Source of the DNA: a virus
Length of the DNA: 35,003 bases
Direction: 5' to 3' (one strand)
Virus record (IMG/VR): IMGVR_UViG_3300002483_002005
Location: 2,367-37,369 of that record
Shown here: positions 12,535 through 20,800 of the stretch, in pieces
How positions within the stretch are numbered: position 1 is the first letter of the stretch
How the letters are laid out: every line of letters starts with the position of its first letter
The notes under the pieces: generated by a model
What the model was told of the DNA's origin: nothing
Databases searched by the model: none
The model's input: only the letters and a program-made list of their open reading frames with translations
Program-made: the position numbers and the translations under genes

Positions 12535-13493
12535 CCTTTCATGTAGTTTGCAACATCAGCCATTCTACAACTAAATGCCCATTCGTTATCATACCAGGCT
12601 AATACTCTAACTAAATTATTATTTGATACTCGTGTTTGTTCTGGTGCAAAAATACAACTTTCTTTTGTTGTATTAAAATCACTGCTTACGAGTGGCAATG
12701 GCTCGTAGCCAATAATGCCAGACATATCATTACGTGTGCTTTCATATACATGTTTATTAACAATGCTTTCAGTAACTTGTTCTTTAACTTGTACTGTTAA
12801 ATCAATGCAACTTACATTTGGCGTAGGTACTCTTATTGCTCCGCCCATTATTTTACCATTGACAGGAGGATAAACTTCTCCTAGTGCCTTTGTTGCTCCT
12901 GTGCTTGTTGGAATCATATTGACAGCACCTGCTCTTGCTCTATAAGGATCTTTGTGCCTTTTATCTATAGTGCTTTGGTCTCCGGTGTAACTATGTATTG
13001 TTGTCATTTGTCCTGCTACAATACCACAGGTTTCATCTAATATTTTAACAAGTGGCGCTAAACAGTTTGTTGTACAACTTGCATTGCTAACAACGTGTTC
13101 GTGCTTCTGTATGTCATTATGGTTCACACCATATACTACTGTGCGTTTACATTCTTTAGCAGGCGCACTTATGACAACTTTCTTTGCTCCATTTATTGTA
13201 TGATGCATGCATTCAACACCGTTATTGTAAGCACCCGTACATTCTAATACAACATCAACATTATGCCACTTTAGTTTTTTTATATCTCTTTCTTCTGTCC
13301 ATACCAAAGGTTCATGTATAGGACCTGTGTAACGCCCATGCACACTATCATACTTTAACAAGTGAAGGTTTACTTCTTCTCCACCTGAAGCATTGATTTG
13401 AACTACATTCATATCATTACGTTGGCTCATTATGTGTCTTGCAACACAACGTCCTATACGACCGAAGCCATTGATACCTATATTAAGTTTCAT
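12507..13493 (-). CDS. gap: Glyceraldehyde-3-phosphate dehydrogenase, 328 aa
   Basis: Full-length class I GAPDH. NAD site GINGFGRIGR (residues 6-15), catalytic Cys140 in SNASCTTNC, partner His167 in HSYTGDQ, the phosphate-site stretch STGATKALGEVYP, and WYDNEWAFSCRM near the C-terminus. It interconverts glyceraldehyde 3-phosphate and 1,3-bisphosphoglycerate. The cofactor loop reads INASGGEEVN where NAD enzymes usually have an Asp, so NADP or mixed use is possible. It overlaps ThyX by 11 bp and so belongs to the replication-side transcript. All key residues are intact, so it is probably active. This is an unusual cargo gene for a phage. Confidence 0.9.
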   Translation of the reverse strand: MKLNIGINGFGRIGRCVARHIMSQRNDMNVVQINASGGEEVNLHLLKYDSVHGRYTGPIHEPLVWTEERDIKKLKWHNVDVVLECTGAYNNGVECMHHTINGAKKVVISAPAKECKRTVVYGVNHNDIQKHEHVVSNASCTTNCLAPLVKILDETCGIVAGQMTTIHSYTGDQSTIDKRHKDPYRARAGAVNMIPTSTGATKALGEVYPPVNGKIMGGAIRVPTPNVSCIDLTVQVKEQVTESIVNKHVYESTRNDMSGIIGYEPLPLVSSDFNTTKESCIFAPEQTRVSNNNLVRVLAWYDNEWAFSCRMADVANYMKGLLTMQKVI

Positions 13494-14163
13494 TTATTTT
13501 TGGATATATTGCGCTAATTGCTTTAGCTATTACTGTGGCCAGTTCCATATGTTCTTTTTGTGTCCCGTTTGCAGAACGTAACTCGATATAATGAATCCAG
13601 CTACGAATGGTGCCATTAACATAAAGCTTAGAAACTGTGTTCCCTTCTGGCAAGATTGCTCTTGCCTGTTCTTTTGCGATTCCTCGTTCGAGTGCTTCAT
13701 TGTAGATCCTCTTTACATGTTCGATTACAAACTTTTGTTGAGCATCCCACCAAGCTTCAAGTGCTGGATCGGTTGCTTCAATACTATTCTGACGATTCTT
13801 TTCGTCCTGTAGTCGTGCTTCTCTTAAAACAAAATCATTATTAAGATCATTGATGCTAGCATACCGCTGAGAAAACTCTTGAAATGAAAACGATCTGTGC
13901 CTGAGGAACTGCCTTGCGATGTCTCTTGTCGTTGTGACTTCGACACAGCAGCTTGCCATTTCGAATGGTGACCAGTGCTTGTGCTTGATGAGGTAGTCAA
14001 GTAACTTTCTCGTTGTTTTGGTGTTAGCCTGGTTCGATGGATTGGAGACACGGGCGCAATACGCGATGAGGTCTTGCGTGTTGTCGAGGCCCATGATACC
14101 GAGTTCACCGGAGTGTATGTGCCGAACAGGTTGTGAGTATGAGATGAGACGTGCATGCGTCAA
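13483..14163 (-). CDS. thyX: Flavin-dependent thymidylate synthase ThyX, 226 aa
   Basis: The ThyX signature RHRSFSFQEFSQR spans residues 88-100 (RHR-x7-S-x-R). ILPEGNTVSKLYVNGTIRSWIHYIELR matches the conserved C-terminal helix region. It makes dTMP from dUMP using FAD, NADPH and methylenetetrahydrofolate. It pairs with the dCMP deaminase at 9000. The start is a TTG at 14163 forming TTGA with the previous stop: the residues right after it (ARLISYSQ) match the family's N-terminus, and the next ATG in frame is at codon 24. Its first 300 bases are more GC-rich than the surroundings. Confidence 0.92.
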   Translation of the reverse strand: MTHARLISYSQPVRHIHSGELGIMGLDNTQDLIAYCARVSNPSNQANTKTTRKLLDYLIKHKHWSPFEMASCCVEVTTTRDIARQFLRHRSFSFQEFSQRYASINDLNNDFVLREARLQDEKNRQNSIEATDPALEAWWDAQQKFVIEHVKRIYNEALERGIAKEQARAILPEGNTVSKLYVNGTIRSWIHYIELRSANGTQKEHMELATVIAKAISAIYPKINET

Positions 14164-14396
14164 TGCAGCGAGCCTCCCTCAGCAGACAACGTTTTTACAT
14201 TATCTGAGTTATCTACAATTGCCTGAATCATATCGTTATAGTCGCCTTCAGTTAACATTGTCTTCCACATGGAAAGAGATATTGTATTAAACACTGCAGC
14301 GATAGCGAGTGGTTCATTTTCAAAAAGTAAATCATCTGCGAAGTTCATTACTTTTTTGTATAATTTTTCTACATCTTGTATTTTATCATCTTGCAT
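14160..14396 (-). CDS. Hypothetical acidic helical protein, 78 aa
   Basis: Starts one base after the gp41 stop (TAAAATG) and ends overlapping the ThyX start (TTGA), so it is locked into the operon. The sequence is helical and acidic (DDKIQDVEKLYKKVMNFADDLLF, TISLSMWKTMLTEGDYNDMIQAIVD) and has no TM segment or recognisable motif. Function unknown. Confidence 0.65.
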   Translation of the reverse strand: MQDDKIQDVEKLYKKVMNFADDLLFENEPLAIAAVFNTISLSMWKTMLTEGDYNDMIQAIVDNSDNVKTLSAEGGSLH

Positions 14397-14397
14397 T

Positions 14398-15771
14398 TTA
14401 TTCTACCTTAAAGTCCTTAAATCTTTCATTCATTTTTGTTTTGTCAAAAGTTGGAGTATCATCAACTAATCCATCAGAGCCGCCGTCTGCGTCCTCTAGC
14501 CTCATCTTGGAGCGATCTACTTTTATCGCGAACCGTTTATATTGGGTCGGATCGTTATAACGATTCTTTAATTGTTTCACTAGTATCTGGCCAAGCGAGT
14601 TTAGTTCTTCGTTTGAAATAAGTGCGAACATGAGGTCGGCTGTAGCGGGTAATCCAAAAGACTCGCTCGTGTCTTCAAGCCCAATATCCGAAGAAGAATA
14701 ACCTGCACGAGTCGTCTGTGTTGCAGATACGATCGGTACGTCAAACTCCACCGCGAGACCTCGTATCTCCTCAGCAATTGCTTTAATGTAGGAGTATGAG
14801 TTGATTGCACCGCCCATTCCTTTCATTCTACTAGATGCACAAATATTTAAATAATCAATAAAGATAATGTCAGGTATGAAGTTCTTCTTTAACTTCAATT
14901 CATTTAACAAAGCACGGAAGTGAGATGTGTTTGCTTGGCCAGTAGGATATTCCTTAATGATAAGCTTACCGTTAGTACGAGCAGCAATAGTGGAAACCTT
15001 ATTGGTTAGCATTTCTTTGGAAAGATGTTCTAGCTGATCAATCGGTACGTCAAGTAGATTAGCATCCATACGTTCAGCGATTCTTTCCTCACTCATTTCC
15101 ATAGTTATGTATAGGACATTCTTGCCTTGAGTTAAAGCCGATGCACCAACATGACACATGAATAGAGATTTACCTACACCGGTACCAGCAAGAGCAATGT
15201 TGAGTGTTTTATTTGGAAGACCACCTTTTGTAATCTTATTAAAGAACTCAAGATCAAATGGAATCCTTTCCTCTTGCTCATGATAGAAATCATAACGTTC
15301 ACCGACATTTTCAATATAGTCGTGACCAATGTTAGTATCAAAGGAAACAGCCAAAGCTTTTGATAGAATATCTGGTAAGGCATTCTTTGTAAGAGTCTGG
15401 TGTTTACCATCAATAATTGTAATTGATTGCATGATAGCATTATAGACTGCACGATCTTGACACCACTTTTCTGTAGTATCAACTAACCACTTATCATCAA
15501 TCTGTTCTGTATCAAATATGCCAGGCATAATCTCCACAGCATGACGATACTGTTCATCATTAAATTTATCTGATTGATCTAACTCAATCTTAAATGATTC
15601 TTGAGTTGGCAGTTTATTATACTTCGCAACATACTTAGCAATCTCTTTAAATAGTTGCTGATAAACGCCTTCAAAATAGTCTGGTTGCACAAACGGCATT
15701 ACCTTGCGTGTATACTTCTCGTTAGTGAGAAGGTTACGCAAGATAGTTTGTTCAATGTTAATATTATTCAC
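14398..15771 (-). CDS. 41: Replicative DNA helicase, T4 gp41 (DnaB family), 457 aa
   Basis: A DnaB-type hexameric helicase that unwinds the fork and works with a primase. A helical N-terminal domain (about 1-150) precedes a RecA-like core: Walker A GTGVGKS (196-202), MEMSEERIAERM, Walker B IIFIDYLNICASS, and the TQTTRAG and RSKMRLEDADGG segments. Length is close to T4's 475. Starts at GTG, 8 bp overlapping the small upstream gene. No gp61-type primase is next to it; an AEP-like protein at 22751 is a candidate partner. Confidence 0.92.
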   Translation of the reverse strand: MNNINIEQTILRNLLTNEKYTRKVMPFVQPDYFEGVYQQLFKEIAKYVAKYNKLPTQESFKIELDQSDKFNDEQYRHAVEIMPGIFDTEQIDDKWLVDTTEKWCQDRAVYNAIMQSITIIDGKHQTLTKNALPDILSKALAVSFDTNIGHDYIENVGERYDFYHEQEERIPFDLEFFNKITKGGLPNKTLNIALAGTGVGKSLFMCHVGASALTQGKNVLYITMEMSEERIAERMDANLLDVPIDQLEHLSKEMLTNKVSTIAARTNGKLIIKEYPTGQANTSHFRALLNELKLKKNFIPDIIFIDYLNICASSRMKGMGGAINSYSYIKAIAEEIRGLAVEFDVPIVSATQTTRAGYSSSDIGLEDTSESFGLPATADLMFALISNEELNSLGQILVKQLKNRYNDPTQYKRFAIKVDRSKMRLEDADGGSDGLVDDTPTFDKTKMNERFKDFKVE

Positions 15772-15883
15772 GTTCGGATAGTTCCTTTATACGTTTATAT
15801 GCGTTCTGTAATTGTTCTTGTAAATCTCTTACATTCTTCTTTAATAAATTAATCTCTGCTATCATTTGACCAGCGTTATTCAT
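15764..15883 (-). CDS. Small coiled-coil protein, 39 aa
   Basis: I start it at the ATG at 15883 because GGGAGG sits five bases before it. An upstream in-frame ATG at 15952 would lie almost at the predicted transcription start and has no ribosome binding site. The product, with MIAEINLLKKNVRDLQEQLQ and AYKRIKELSERE, is one continuous coiled coil with a heptad pattern. It overlaps gp41 by 8 bp and may help the helicase to be translated. Family unknown. Confidence 0.6.
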   Translation of the reverse strand: MNNAGQMIAEINLLKKNVRDLQEQLQNAYKRIKELSERE

Positions 15884-15957
15884 AGGAACCTCCCAATATT
15901 CTTTTTGCTCTTTAGTGTGAGCCATTGCGTCAATATCATCTTTACTTATCATAATTT

Positions 15958-15986
15958 ATTCTACCACAGTTTTCATAGAAAGTAAA
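15958..15986 (-). promoter_or_regulatory. Early-type promoter upstream of the gp41 operon
   Basis: TTTACT, 17 nt, TAGAAT on the minus strand. Shares CTGTGGTAGAATA with the promoter at 11536. The predicted start near 15951 leaves a leader of about 65 nt before the ribosome binding site of the small gene. Confidence 0.8.
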
Positions 15987-15989
15987 CCA

Positions 15990-16421
15990 TTATTGATTGT
16001 GTCCTCTACTCGTAGATAATATTTGAATAGAAGTTTCATCTGCCCATCCGTCATCCACTATTGCGGGTCCATGTCCTGTTCCATCAGGAGCAGCTGGTTC
16101 TTCCTCATCTAGCTTTACTTCTATTTGTTTGTCTTCCATGTTTTCATTTAAAGTTGACATCAATATGCTATGTAAGATATGACTAGCTGTTTTATCTAAT
16201 CCAGGATCACCAGCCTTCACCCAATCAATTGGAGTATATTCTAAGCTATAATCAAACTTAAGTTCCATTGTTTGTTCGTTTATCTTAATGCTAGTGTAAC
16301 TAATATGACAACTCGAATAATCGCCTGTAAGTATTTCAATATGCCAGTAATCATCCTTTTCAGGAATTAATCTGTAGTTTCTATTCTCTACCCACTCTTC
16401 AGTTATTTTCGTTTTGACCAT
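15990..16421 (-). CDS. Hypothetical protein, 143 aa, paralogue of its upstream neighbour
   Basis: Overlaps the 105-aa gene by 23 bp. Residues of about 25-95 (WHIEILTGDYSSCHISY, YTPIDWVKAGDPGLDKTASHILHSILMSTL) parallel the neighbour's WEVEFRESKYKGTICAF, QTPISNLSAEDPEFKDYAGIILEDLIKTNL: the same W-x-E/I-E start, TPI, DP and A-x-IL pattern with equal spacing. The C-terminal tail is acidic with a Gly/Pro stretch (EEPAAPDGTGHGPAIVDDG). Function unknown; no enzyme motif seen. Confidence 0.65.
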   Translation of the reverse strand: MVKTKITEEWVENRNYRLIPEKDDYWHIEILTGDYSSCHISYTSIKINEQTMELKFDYSLEYTPIDWVKAGDPGLDKTASHILHSILMSTLNENMEDKQIEVKLDEEEPAAPDGTGHGPAIVDDGWADETSIQILSTSRGHNQ

Positions 16422-16716
16422 AGATCAATGTCCCGTTTGCTAAATTAGTTTTTATTAAATCTTCAAGAATGATTCCAGCGTAGTCTTTAAACTCTGGATC
16501 TTCTGCACTTAAATTACTTATAGGAGTTTGACGGATAGCTAGCGTAAATGCTAACTTATTATTTACACCATCAAACTTTACGTTACCAAAGGCGCATATC
16601 GTACCTTTATATTTACTTTCACGAAACTCAACTTCCCAAGCTTGTGAATTATCAACGCCGTCCATCTTATGCAGGACATAATGAATACCTTCACTTACTT
16701 TATCTAAGTTAATCAT
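16399..16716 (-). CDS. Hypothetical protein, 105 aa, paralogue of its downstream neighbour
   Basis: ATG at 16716 overlaps the stop of the 51-aa gene (ATGA). One small alpha/beta-looking domain (NSQAWEVEFRESKYKGTICAFGNVKFD, LAFTLAIRQTPISNL, AEDPEFKDYAGIILEDLI). It lacks the acidic C-terminal tail that its paralogue carries. Located directly after uvsX and a short gene, it may act in recombination or replication, but that is guessed from position only. Confidence 0.65.
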   Translation of the reverse strand: MINLDKVSEGIHYVLHKMDGVDNSQAWEVEFRESKYKGTICAFGNVKFDGVNNKLAFTLAIRQTPISNLSAEDPEFKDYAGIILEDLIKTNLANGTLIYGQNENN

Positions 16717-16868
16717 TTCGCTAAGCTCTTACGTAATTCAGATCCTTCAAAGTTATTCATGCTTGCATACTTTTTTAGTACTTCGTTTTCAGGATCTAAA
16801 CGCTTCAACTCACGAGCAAGTTGGTCAATCATTTCGTAATCCATTTTTGTTTTAATATGCTTACCCAT
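16713..16868 (-). CDS. Small hypothetical protein, 51 aa
   Basis: ATG at 16868 overlaps the UvsX stop (TAATG), and its TGA overlaps the next start (ATGA), so it is tightly coupled on both sides. The sequence is helical and basic: KTKMDYEMIDQLARELKRL, EVLKKYASMNNF, SELRKSLAK. Family unknown. In T4 a small protein gene (40) also follows uvsX, but I see no clear sequence likeness. Confidence 0.65.
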   Translation of the reverse strand: MGKHIKTKMDYEMIDQLARELKRLDPENEVLKKYASMNNFEGSELRKSLAK

Positions 16869-17914
16869 TATTCTGCCTCAACAATAGTATCTGGATCTAC
16901 CAGTGCTTTATGACCAATTGAATACTGCTTCTTAATAAACTCGCTGAACGCTGTTGTTTCAAAGATAGGATCCCAAAACTCTTTTTCTAGAGTTTGATCA
17001 TATCGTACTTTACCAAACTCTTGGCCATCAGGACCATTAGCTTGTTGATACCAACCAGCCGAAGGTTTAGTAACATATCCACCAGCAAGAGCTACGTCAA
17101 GAAGACCGCTGTAACTTTGAACTCCACCTTCCCAAGATACGGAGATAGGAATCTTTGATTTTTCTTTTACATAACGAGACTTATCAACATTAATTACAAA
17201 GTCATAGCCTGTAATCTCTGTACCCTTTTTATTTTGCCTACGTCCAATGATCCAAATGTTATCGGCTGAGTAGTAGATACCTGTTCCACCACCTACGATA
17301 TCTTTTGGAAATAATCCTATTTCTTTATAAGTATGATTAACTGCTATTAAAGGAATATCCTTCATAGTCAAGTAAGGTGTTACCATACGGAACAAACCTT
17401 TGAGTGCTTTTGCTCTTGACATATCAGCCACAGACTTTTCATTCAATGCATCTTCAAGTTCTTTCTTCGATGCAAGGTTACCAATACTATCAATAACAAT
17501 AACAACTCGATCATTGCGATCAAGTTCTTCGAGTTGACCAACAAGATCAAACTTTAGTTCTTCTACATTTGCAATAGGTGTATGCAATACACGCTGTACA
17601 TCAATATCAAATTGTTCAAAGTAAGATTGTGGTGAACCAAACTCAGAATCATAAAATAGCATGACTGCATCAGGATACTTTTTCATGTATGCGCTAGCCA
17701 TGAGTAAACCAAAAGAAGTCTTAAAGTGTTTTGACGGACCAGCCAATACTGTAAGGCCTGGAGTTAACCCACCGTCAACTGAACCAGATAAAGCAACGTT
17801 TACCATTGGTACATCTGTTGGAACCATATCTTTTTCAGTAAAGAACTTTGATTCGCCAAGAACTTCGGTAGACTTAATCTTCGAGTTCTTTTTTAATTTA
17901 TCCATAATTGACAT
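16868..17914 (-). CDS. uvsX: UvsX RecA-like recombinase, 348 aa
   Basis: The phage RecA homologue that pairs single-stranded DNA with duplex during recombination-dependent replication. Walker A GPSKHFKT (residues 59-66), then LFYDSEFGSPQSYFEQF, Walker B VVIVIDSIGNL, and the L1/L2 region with AVNHTYKEIGLFPKDIVGGGTGIYYSADN, which matches T4-type UvsX more closely than bacterial RecA. Length is near T4's 391, slightly short at the C-terminus. It overlaps the sugar dehydrogenase gene at its start. Confidence 0.92.
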   Translation of the reverse strand: MSIMDKLKKNSKIKSTEVLGESKFFTEKDMVPTDVPMVNVALSGSVDGGLTPGLTVLAGPSKHFKTSFGLLMASAYMKKYPDAVMLFYDSEFGSPQSYFEQFDIDVQRVLHTPIANVEELKFDLVGQLEELDRNDRVVIVIDSIGNLASKKELEDALNEKSVADMSRAKALKGLFRMVTPYLTMKDIPLIAVNHTYKEIGLFPKDIVGGGTGIYYSADNIWIIGRRQNKKGTEITGYDFVINVDKSRYVKEKSKIPISVSWEGGVQSYSGLLDVALAGGYVTKPSAGWYQQANGPDGQEFGKVRYDQTLEKEFWDPIFETTAFSEFIKKQYSIGHKALVDPDTIVEAE

Positions 17915-18701
17915 TTTGTTCTCTTTCTCTATCGTCTAATTCGTAACATTTGCGATACTCATTGTTTATTCTAATACATTTTTCAATAATTGTAAACCCC
18001 TTATCGAAATTTACTAGAGCTGCAGTGTCCTTTGGAAAGCATGCGCCACCATATCCTTGCTTACCATCTGGCCCAGGAACTTTAGTATGCGAATGTCCAA
18101 TACGTGAATCAGTACCAATAGCTTTTACGACCTTATTAAATGTTTGTCCTTGACGAGCAATTGAATCATATAACTGATTGAAGAATGTAACCTTTAATGC
18201 TAAGAAAGAATTTATGCCATACTTTACAAAGCTGGCTTCTTTCGGAGTCATCTTATATACAGGACATGGTGTACATAGGCTATACTCATCATAAATCTTT
18301 TCTAAGAAATTAGTGTTTACTTCGTTTCCACCAAAGACATGAAACTCTGGACGAATAAAATCTTCGTTAGCAGCTTTTTCTGTAAGAAACTCTGGATTGT
18401 AAATGAGATTATATTTTTCAAACTTATCAAAGAAAGTAGGAACGACGGTTGACTTTATTACGATAGGAATATTAGGACCAAGCGCAAGAACAACTTCAGT
18501 TAAAATAGAATCGTCAATAGATCCATCTTCACCAAACGGCGTAGGCACACAAACAAATGCAACACTGTACTTTGTAATATCAAGTTCATGTACACTATTT
18601 CCATACTTTGGATCTACAATATACTTTTGTAACTTAGGATGATTAAATCCATAGTCTACAGCTTTACCAACAAACCCATGGCCTACAATTATCATCTTCA
18701 T
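17898..18701 (-). CDS. Short UDP-glucose/GDP-mannose dehydrogenase, 267 aa
   Basis: I chose the ATG at 18701 because MKMIIVGHGFVGKAV is the NAD-binding start of the family; the reading frame upstream overlaps another gene. NAD motif GHGFVG (7-12), NPEFLTEKAA and the Lys of NSFLALK (164-170) in the active site, catalytic Cys221 in GYGGACFPKD. Usual members have about 390-440 residues with a C-terminal UDP-binding domain; here the protein stops soon after the central domain, so substrate choice and activity are uncertain. The likely reaction is UDP-glucose to UDP-glucuronate, feeding the epimerase at 6446. Confidence 0.85.
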   Translation of the reverse strand: MKMIIVGHGFVGKAVDYGFNHPKLQKYIVDPKYGNSVHELDITKYSVAFVCVPTPFGEDGSIDDSILTEVVLALGPNIPIVIKSTVVPTFFDKFEKYNLIYNPEFLTEKAANEDFIRPEFHVFGGNEVNTNFLEKIYDEYSLCTPCPVYKMTPKEASFVKYGINSFLALKVTFFNQLYDSIARQGQTFNKVVKAIGTDSRIGHSHTKVPGPDGKQGYGGACFPKDTAALVNFDKGFTIIEKCIRINNEYRKCYELDDREREQNVNYG

Positions 18702-18702
18702 A

Positions 18703-19131
18703 TTACGCCCCTTCATTTTGTGCCACTCGTCTACGTAGATCACTACTACTAAATCTATGTTCACGCTTATTAAAATATAAACGAATACCTTTACGACGAC
18801 ATACTTCTTTACCAGTAAAATCTTTGTTCTTGTATTCTTCACCCATGATTTTTACATTTATGTCAAACATTTCTAATATGTCAATCACGTCATTTTCACC
18901 TTGATAACAAACTATCTCATCAACGTATTTTACACCAGCCAATTGAACATAACGTTCTACCAATGTTTGTACTGGTGCATTCTTATCATCTCTGTCAAGA
19001 GAAGGATCTACCTGTAGACCACATATAAGATAATCACAAATAGTTTTAGCTTCACGTAACATTGCTACATGACCAGCATGTAATAAATCAAATGTAGATA
19101 ATGTTAAGCCAATTGTTTTAGTAGATTCCAT
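18703..19131 (-). CDS. Cytidylyltransferase-like nucleotidyltransferase, 142 aa
   Basis: TFDLLHAGHVAML near the N-terminus is the H-x-G-H nucleotide-binding motif of the TagD / RfaE-C family, and HRFSSSDLRRRV near the C-terminus resembles its ISSS-x-IR motif. Length fits glycerol-3-phosphate cytidylyltransferase (about 130-145). It joins a CMP or AMP to a phosphorylated alcohol or sugar; the substrate cannot be told from the sequence. I start at the ATG at 19131, with GGAAG upstream, rather than at 19143. It sits in the sugar cassette between the HAD protein and the dehydrogenase. Confidence 0.78.
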   Translation of the reverse strand: MESTKTIGLTLSTFDLLHAGHVAMLREAKTICDYLICGLQVDPSLDRDDKNAPVQTLVERYVQLAGVKYVDEIVCYQGENDVIDILEMFDINVKIMGEEYKNKDFTGKEVCRRKGIRLYFNKREHRFSSSDLRRRVAQNEGA

Positions 19132-19808
19132 GTTTCTTCCCATGTTTTAACTTGATGTACGCCTTGTCCAGCTGAGGCAAGAGCCCAAGATAGTTTATAG
19201 TCATTGCCACCCGGTTCCATTTTGTCACCAAAGAATTCAATACGATCATTTTCTAAATCAAAGTCACGTGTTATTTGTGACTTGTCACAGCCAGGTAATG
19301 TAATATCGATTCCAGTATCACCTGCAACTTCAAATAATATATGTGGGTATCTTTCTTGCATTGTAGTTGCAATCTGTACGCGTTCACTTTGATGATAATC
19401 CCATTCTTTGTACATAGCTCTTTCTTCAAGCGTATTGTTTCTTCCTAGGATACTAAAGTTTACAAGACCAGGACGTTGATCAAAATGCATACCAGTTTTG
19501 CAGGGAAACTTTGATTTGAGTATATAATCTCTTAGATCAAACTCTACGTCTAAAGGTAGTGCAAAAATTCCAGAATGCAAGTTCTTATCCTGTCGCCAAA
19601 CATCGTTTCCTGAACAATTATAAACCTTTTCACATAGATTGTAAATAGTAGATCCTATTTGTTCTAATGTTTTTTTCCTATCTGAACCAGTAACTAGATA
19701 GCACGTATTGTTCGTAGCAAAATCCTCGAACCATTTTGCAAATACAGAATCTATTTTCATTCTGCTTTCTGTTAAAGTACCATCCACATCAAATATAAAC
19801 TTACGCAT
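19104..19808 (-). CDS. HAD-family protein of the eukaryotic-type phosphomannomutase group, 234 aa
   Basis: FIFDVDGTLT at the start gives the HAD nucleophile Asp7 and Asp9. VTGSDRKKTLEQIG, YNCSGNDVW, FDQRPGLVNFSILGR, and FFGDKMEPGGNDYKL follow the order seen in PMM-type HADs, including the R-x-G-x-x-N-x-S-x-x-GR substrate loop and FFGDK-x-x-PGGND. It may interconvert hexose 6- and 1-phosphates or act as a phosphatase, including the dephosphorylation of KDO-8-phosphate that the KdsA/KdsB route needs. I start at the ATG at 19808, 8 bp overlapping the cupin gene. Confidence 0.78.
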   Translation of the reverse strand: MRKFIFDVDGTLTESRMKIDSVFAKWFEDFATNNTCYLVTGSDRKKTLEQIGSTIYNLCEKVYNCSGNDVWRQDKNLHSGIFALPLDVEFDLRDYILKSKFPCKTGMHFDQRPGLVNFSILGRNNTLEERAMYKEWDYHQSERVQIATTMQERYPHILFEVAGDTGIDITLPGCDKSQITRDFDLENDRIEFFGDKMEPGGNDYKLSWALASAGQGVHQVKTWEETWNLLKQLA

Positions 19809-20142
19809 AACCAACTGTCTCTCTCTGTATATCGTTATGATTAAACTCTGCCCAATACAATTCAAAGGCAACACCATCTTTTAAACATTCAAATTGATGA
19901 TAAACACCGGGCTTGACTTTTGTGTATTCACCTGGTTCTAGTATTGTTTCATCAACCAAGTCATAATCATTTTGCCATACACGAATAAGCATACGACCAG
20001 ACTCAACATAGAATCCATTCCATTTAAACTCGTGTAGATGTTTGGAGCAAACACCACCTTTATTCATTTCAATTCTATGAAACTCAAGAACACCATTCAT
20101 TTCAATCTGTTCTGTAAGTCCCCATACTTTACCTGCTTTCAT
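19801..20142 (-). CDS. Cupin, mannose-6-phosphate isomerase type II-like domain, 113 aa
   Basis: A single small cupin barrel: KVWGLTEQIE, then CSKHLHEFKWNGFYVESGRMLI with the metal-binding His pair, and EPGEYTKVKPGVYHQFE with the second His. This resembles the C-terminal isomerase domain of ManC-type proteins. I start at the ATG at 20142 with AAGGAA just before it; one at 20157 is possible. With the PMM-like protein next to it, it hints at a mannose-phosphate step in the cassette; a non-enzymatic sugar-binding role is possible. Confidence 0.72.
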   Translation of the reverse strand: MKAGKVWGLTEQIEMNGVLEFHRIEMNKGGVCSKHLHEFKWNGFYVESGRMLIRVWQNDYDLVDETILEPGEYTKVKPGVYHQFECLKDGVAFELYWAEFNHNDIQRETVGYA

Positions 20143-20800
20143 GCCATTTCCTTGCATCTTCTGGAGTGTTAATTTCTATTCCATTCCATTCTACACTAGT
20201 TACGCCGATTTGTACACCATTTTTTAACCATCGTAGTTGTTCTAGTTGTTCGATCTCTTCTTCTTTTTCTATTGGAAGTCTTGGATACAACTCTAACATA
20301 TTTCTTTTATAACCATATACACCTAGGTGCCAATCTCCGTATCCTGTTATGCCTCTCCCAAACCAAAGTGCTTGATCTCCAGCTCTAATCATTTTTACTG
20401 AGTGAGGATCATTCTGCTTATCTTTTGGCATAGGTGTCCATACGGTTGTCACCTCATAATTTTTTAAATGCCAATGAACATTGTTTATTATTTCTGGTGT
20501 AACGTCTGGCATGTCACCTTGTACATTTATATATTGATCATAGTCTAGTTTTTCTAAGGCAGCTCCAGCACACCGCTCGGTTCCATTACTGAATTCTCTG
20601 TTGTCATATATCACGTGCTTGAGTGGAACTGCATGTGCAACAGATCTATGATCAGTGAGTACATACGTATCAAATCCAGACTTAACGCAAGCATCGTAAA
20701 CTCTACGAATCATTGTCGTTCCACCAAGATTACATATAGGCTTACCTGGAAATCTACTTGATTCGTATCGAGCAGGAATTAATATCGCTGTGGTCGTCAA
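20129..20800 (-). CDS. kdsB: CMP-KDO synthetase KdsB, 223 aa
   Basis: ILIPARYESSRFPGKP at the N-terminus is the nucleotide-binding signature; SNGTERCAGA, INVQGDMPDV, HLGVYGYKRNML and EIEQLEQLRWLKNG follow in the order seen in E. coli KdsB. It activates KDO with CTP to CMP-KDO, the donor for inner-core LPS or capsule. About 25 residues shorter than E. coli KdsB. It begins at a TTG forming TTGA with the PEPCK stop; the protein homology begins right there and no ATG lies nearby. Confidence 0.88.
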   Translation of the reverse strand: MTTTAILIPARYESSRFPGKPICNLGGTTMIRRVYDACVKSGFDTYVLTDHRSVAHAVPLKHVIYDNREFSNGTERCAGAALEKLDYDQYINVQGDMPDVTPEIINNVHWHLKNYEVTTVWTPMPKDKQNDPHSVKMIRAGDQALWFGRGITGYGDWHLGVYGYKRNMLELYPRLPIEKEEEIEQLEQLRWLKNGVQIGVTSVEWNGIEINTPEDARKWHESR

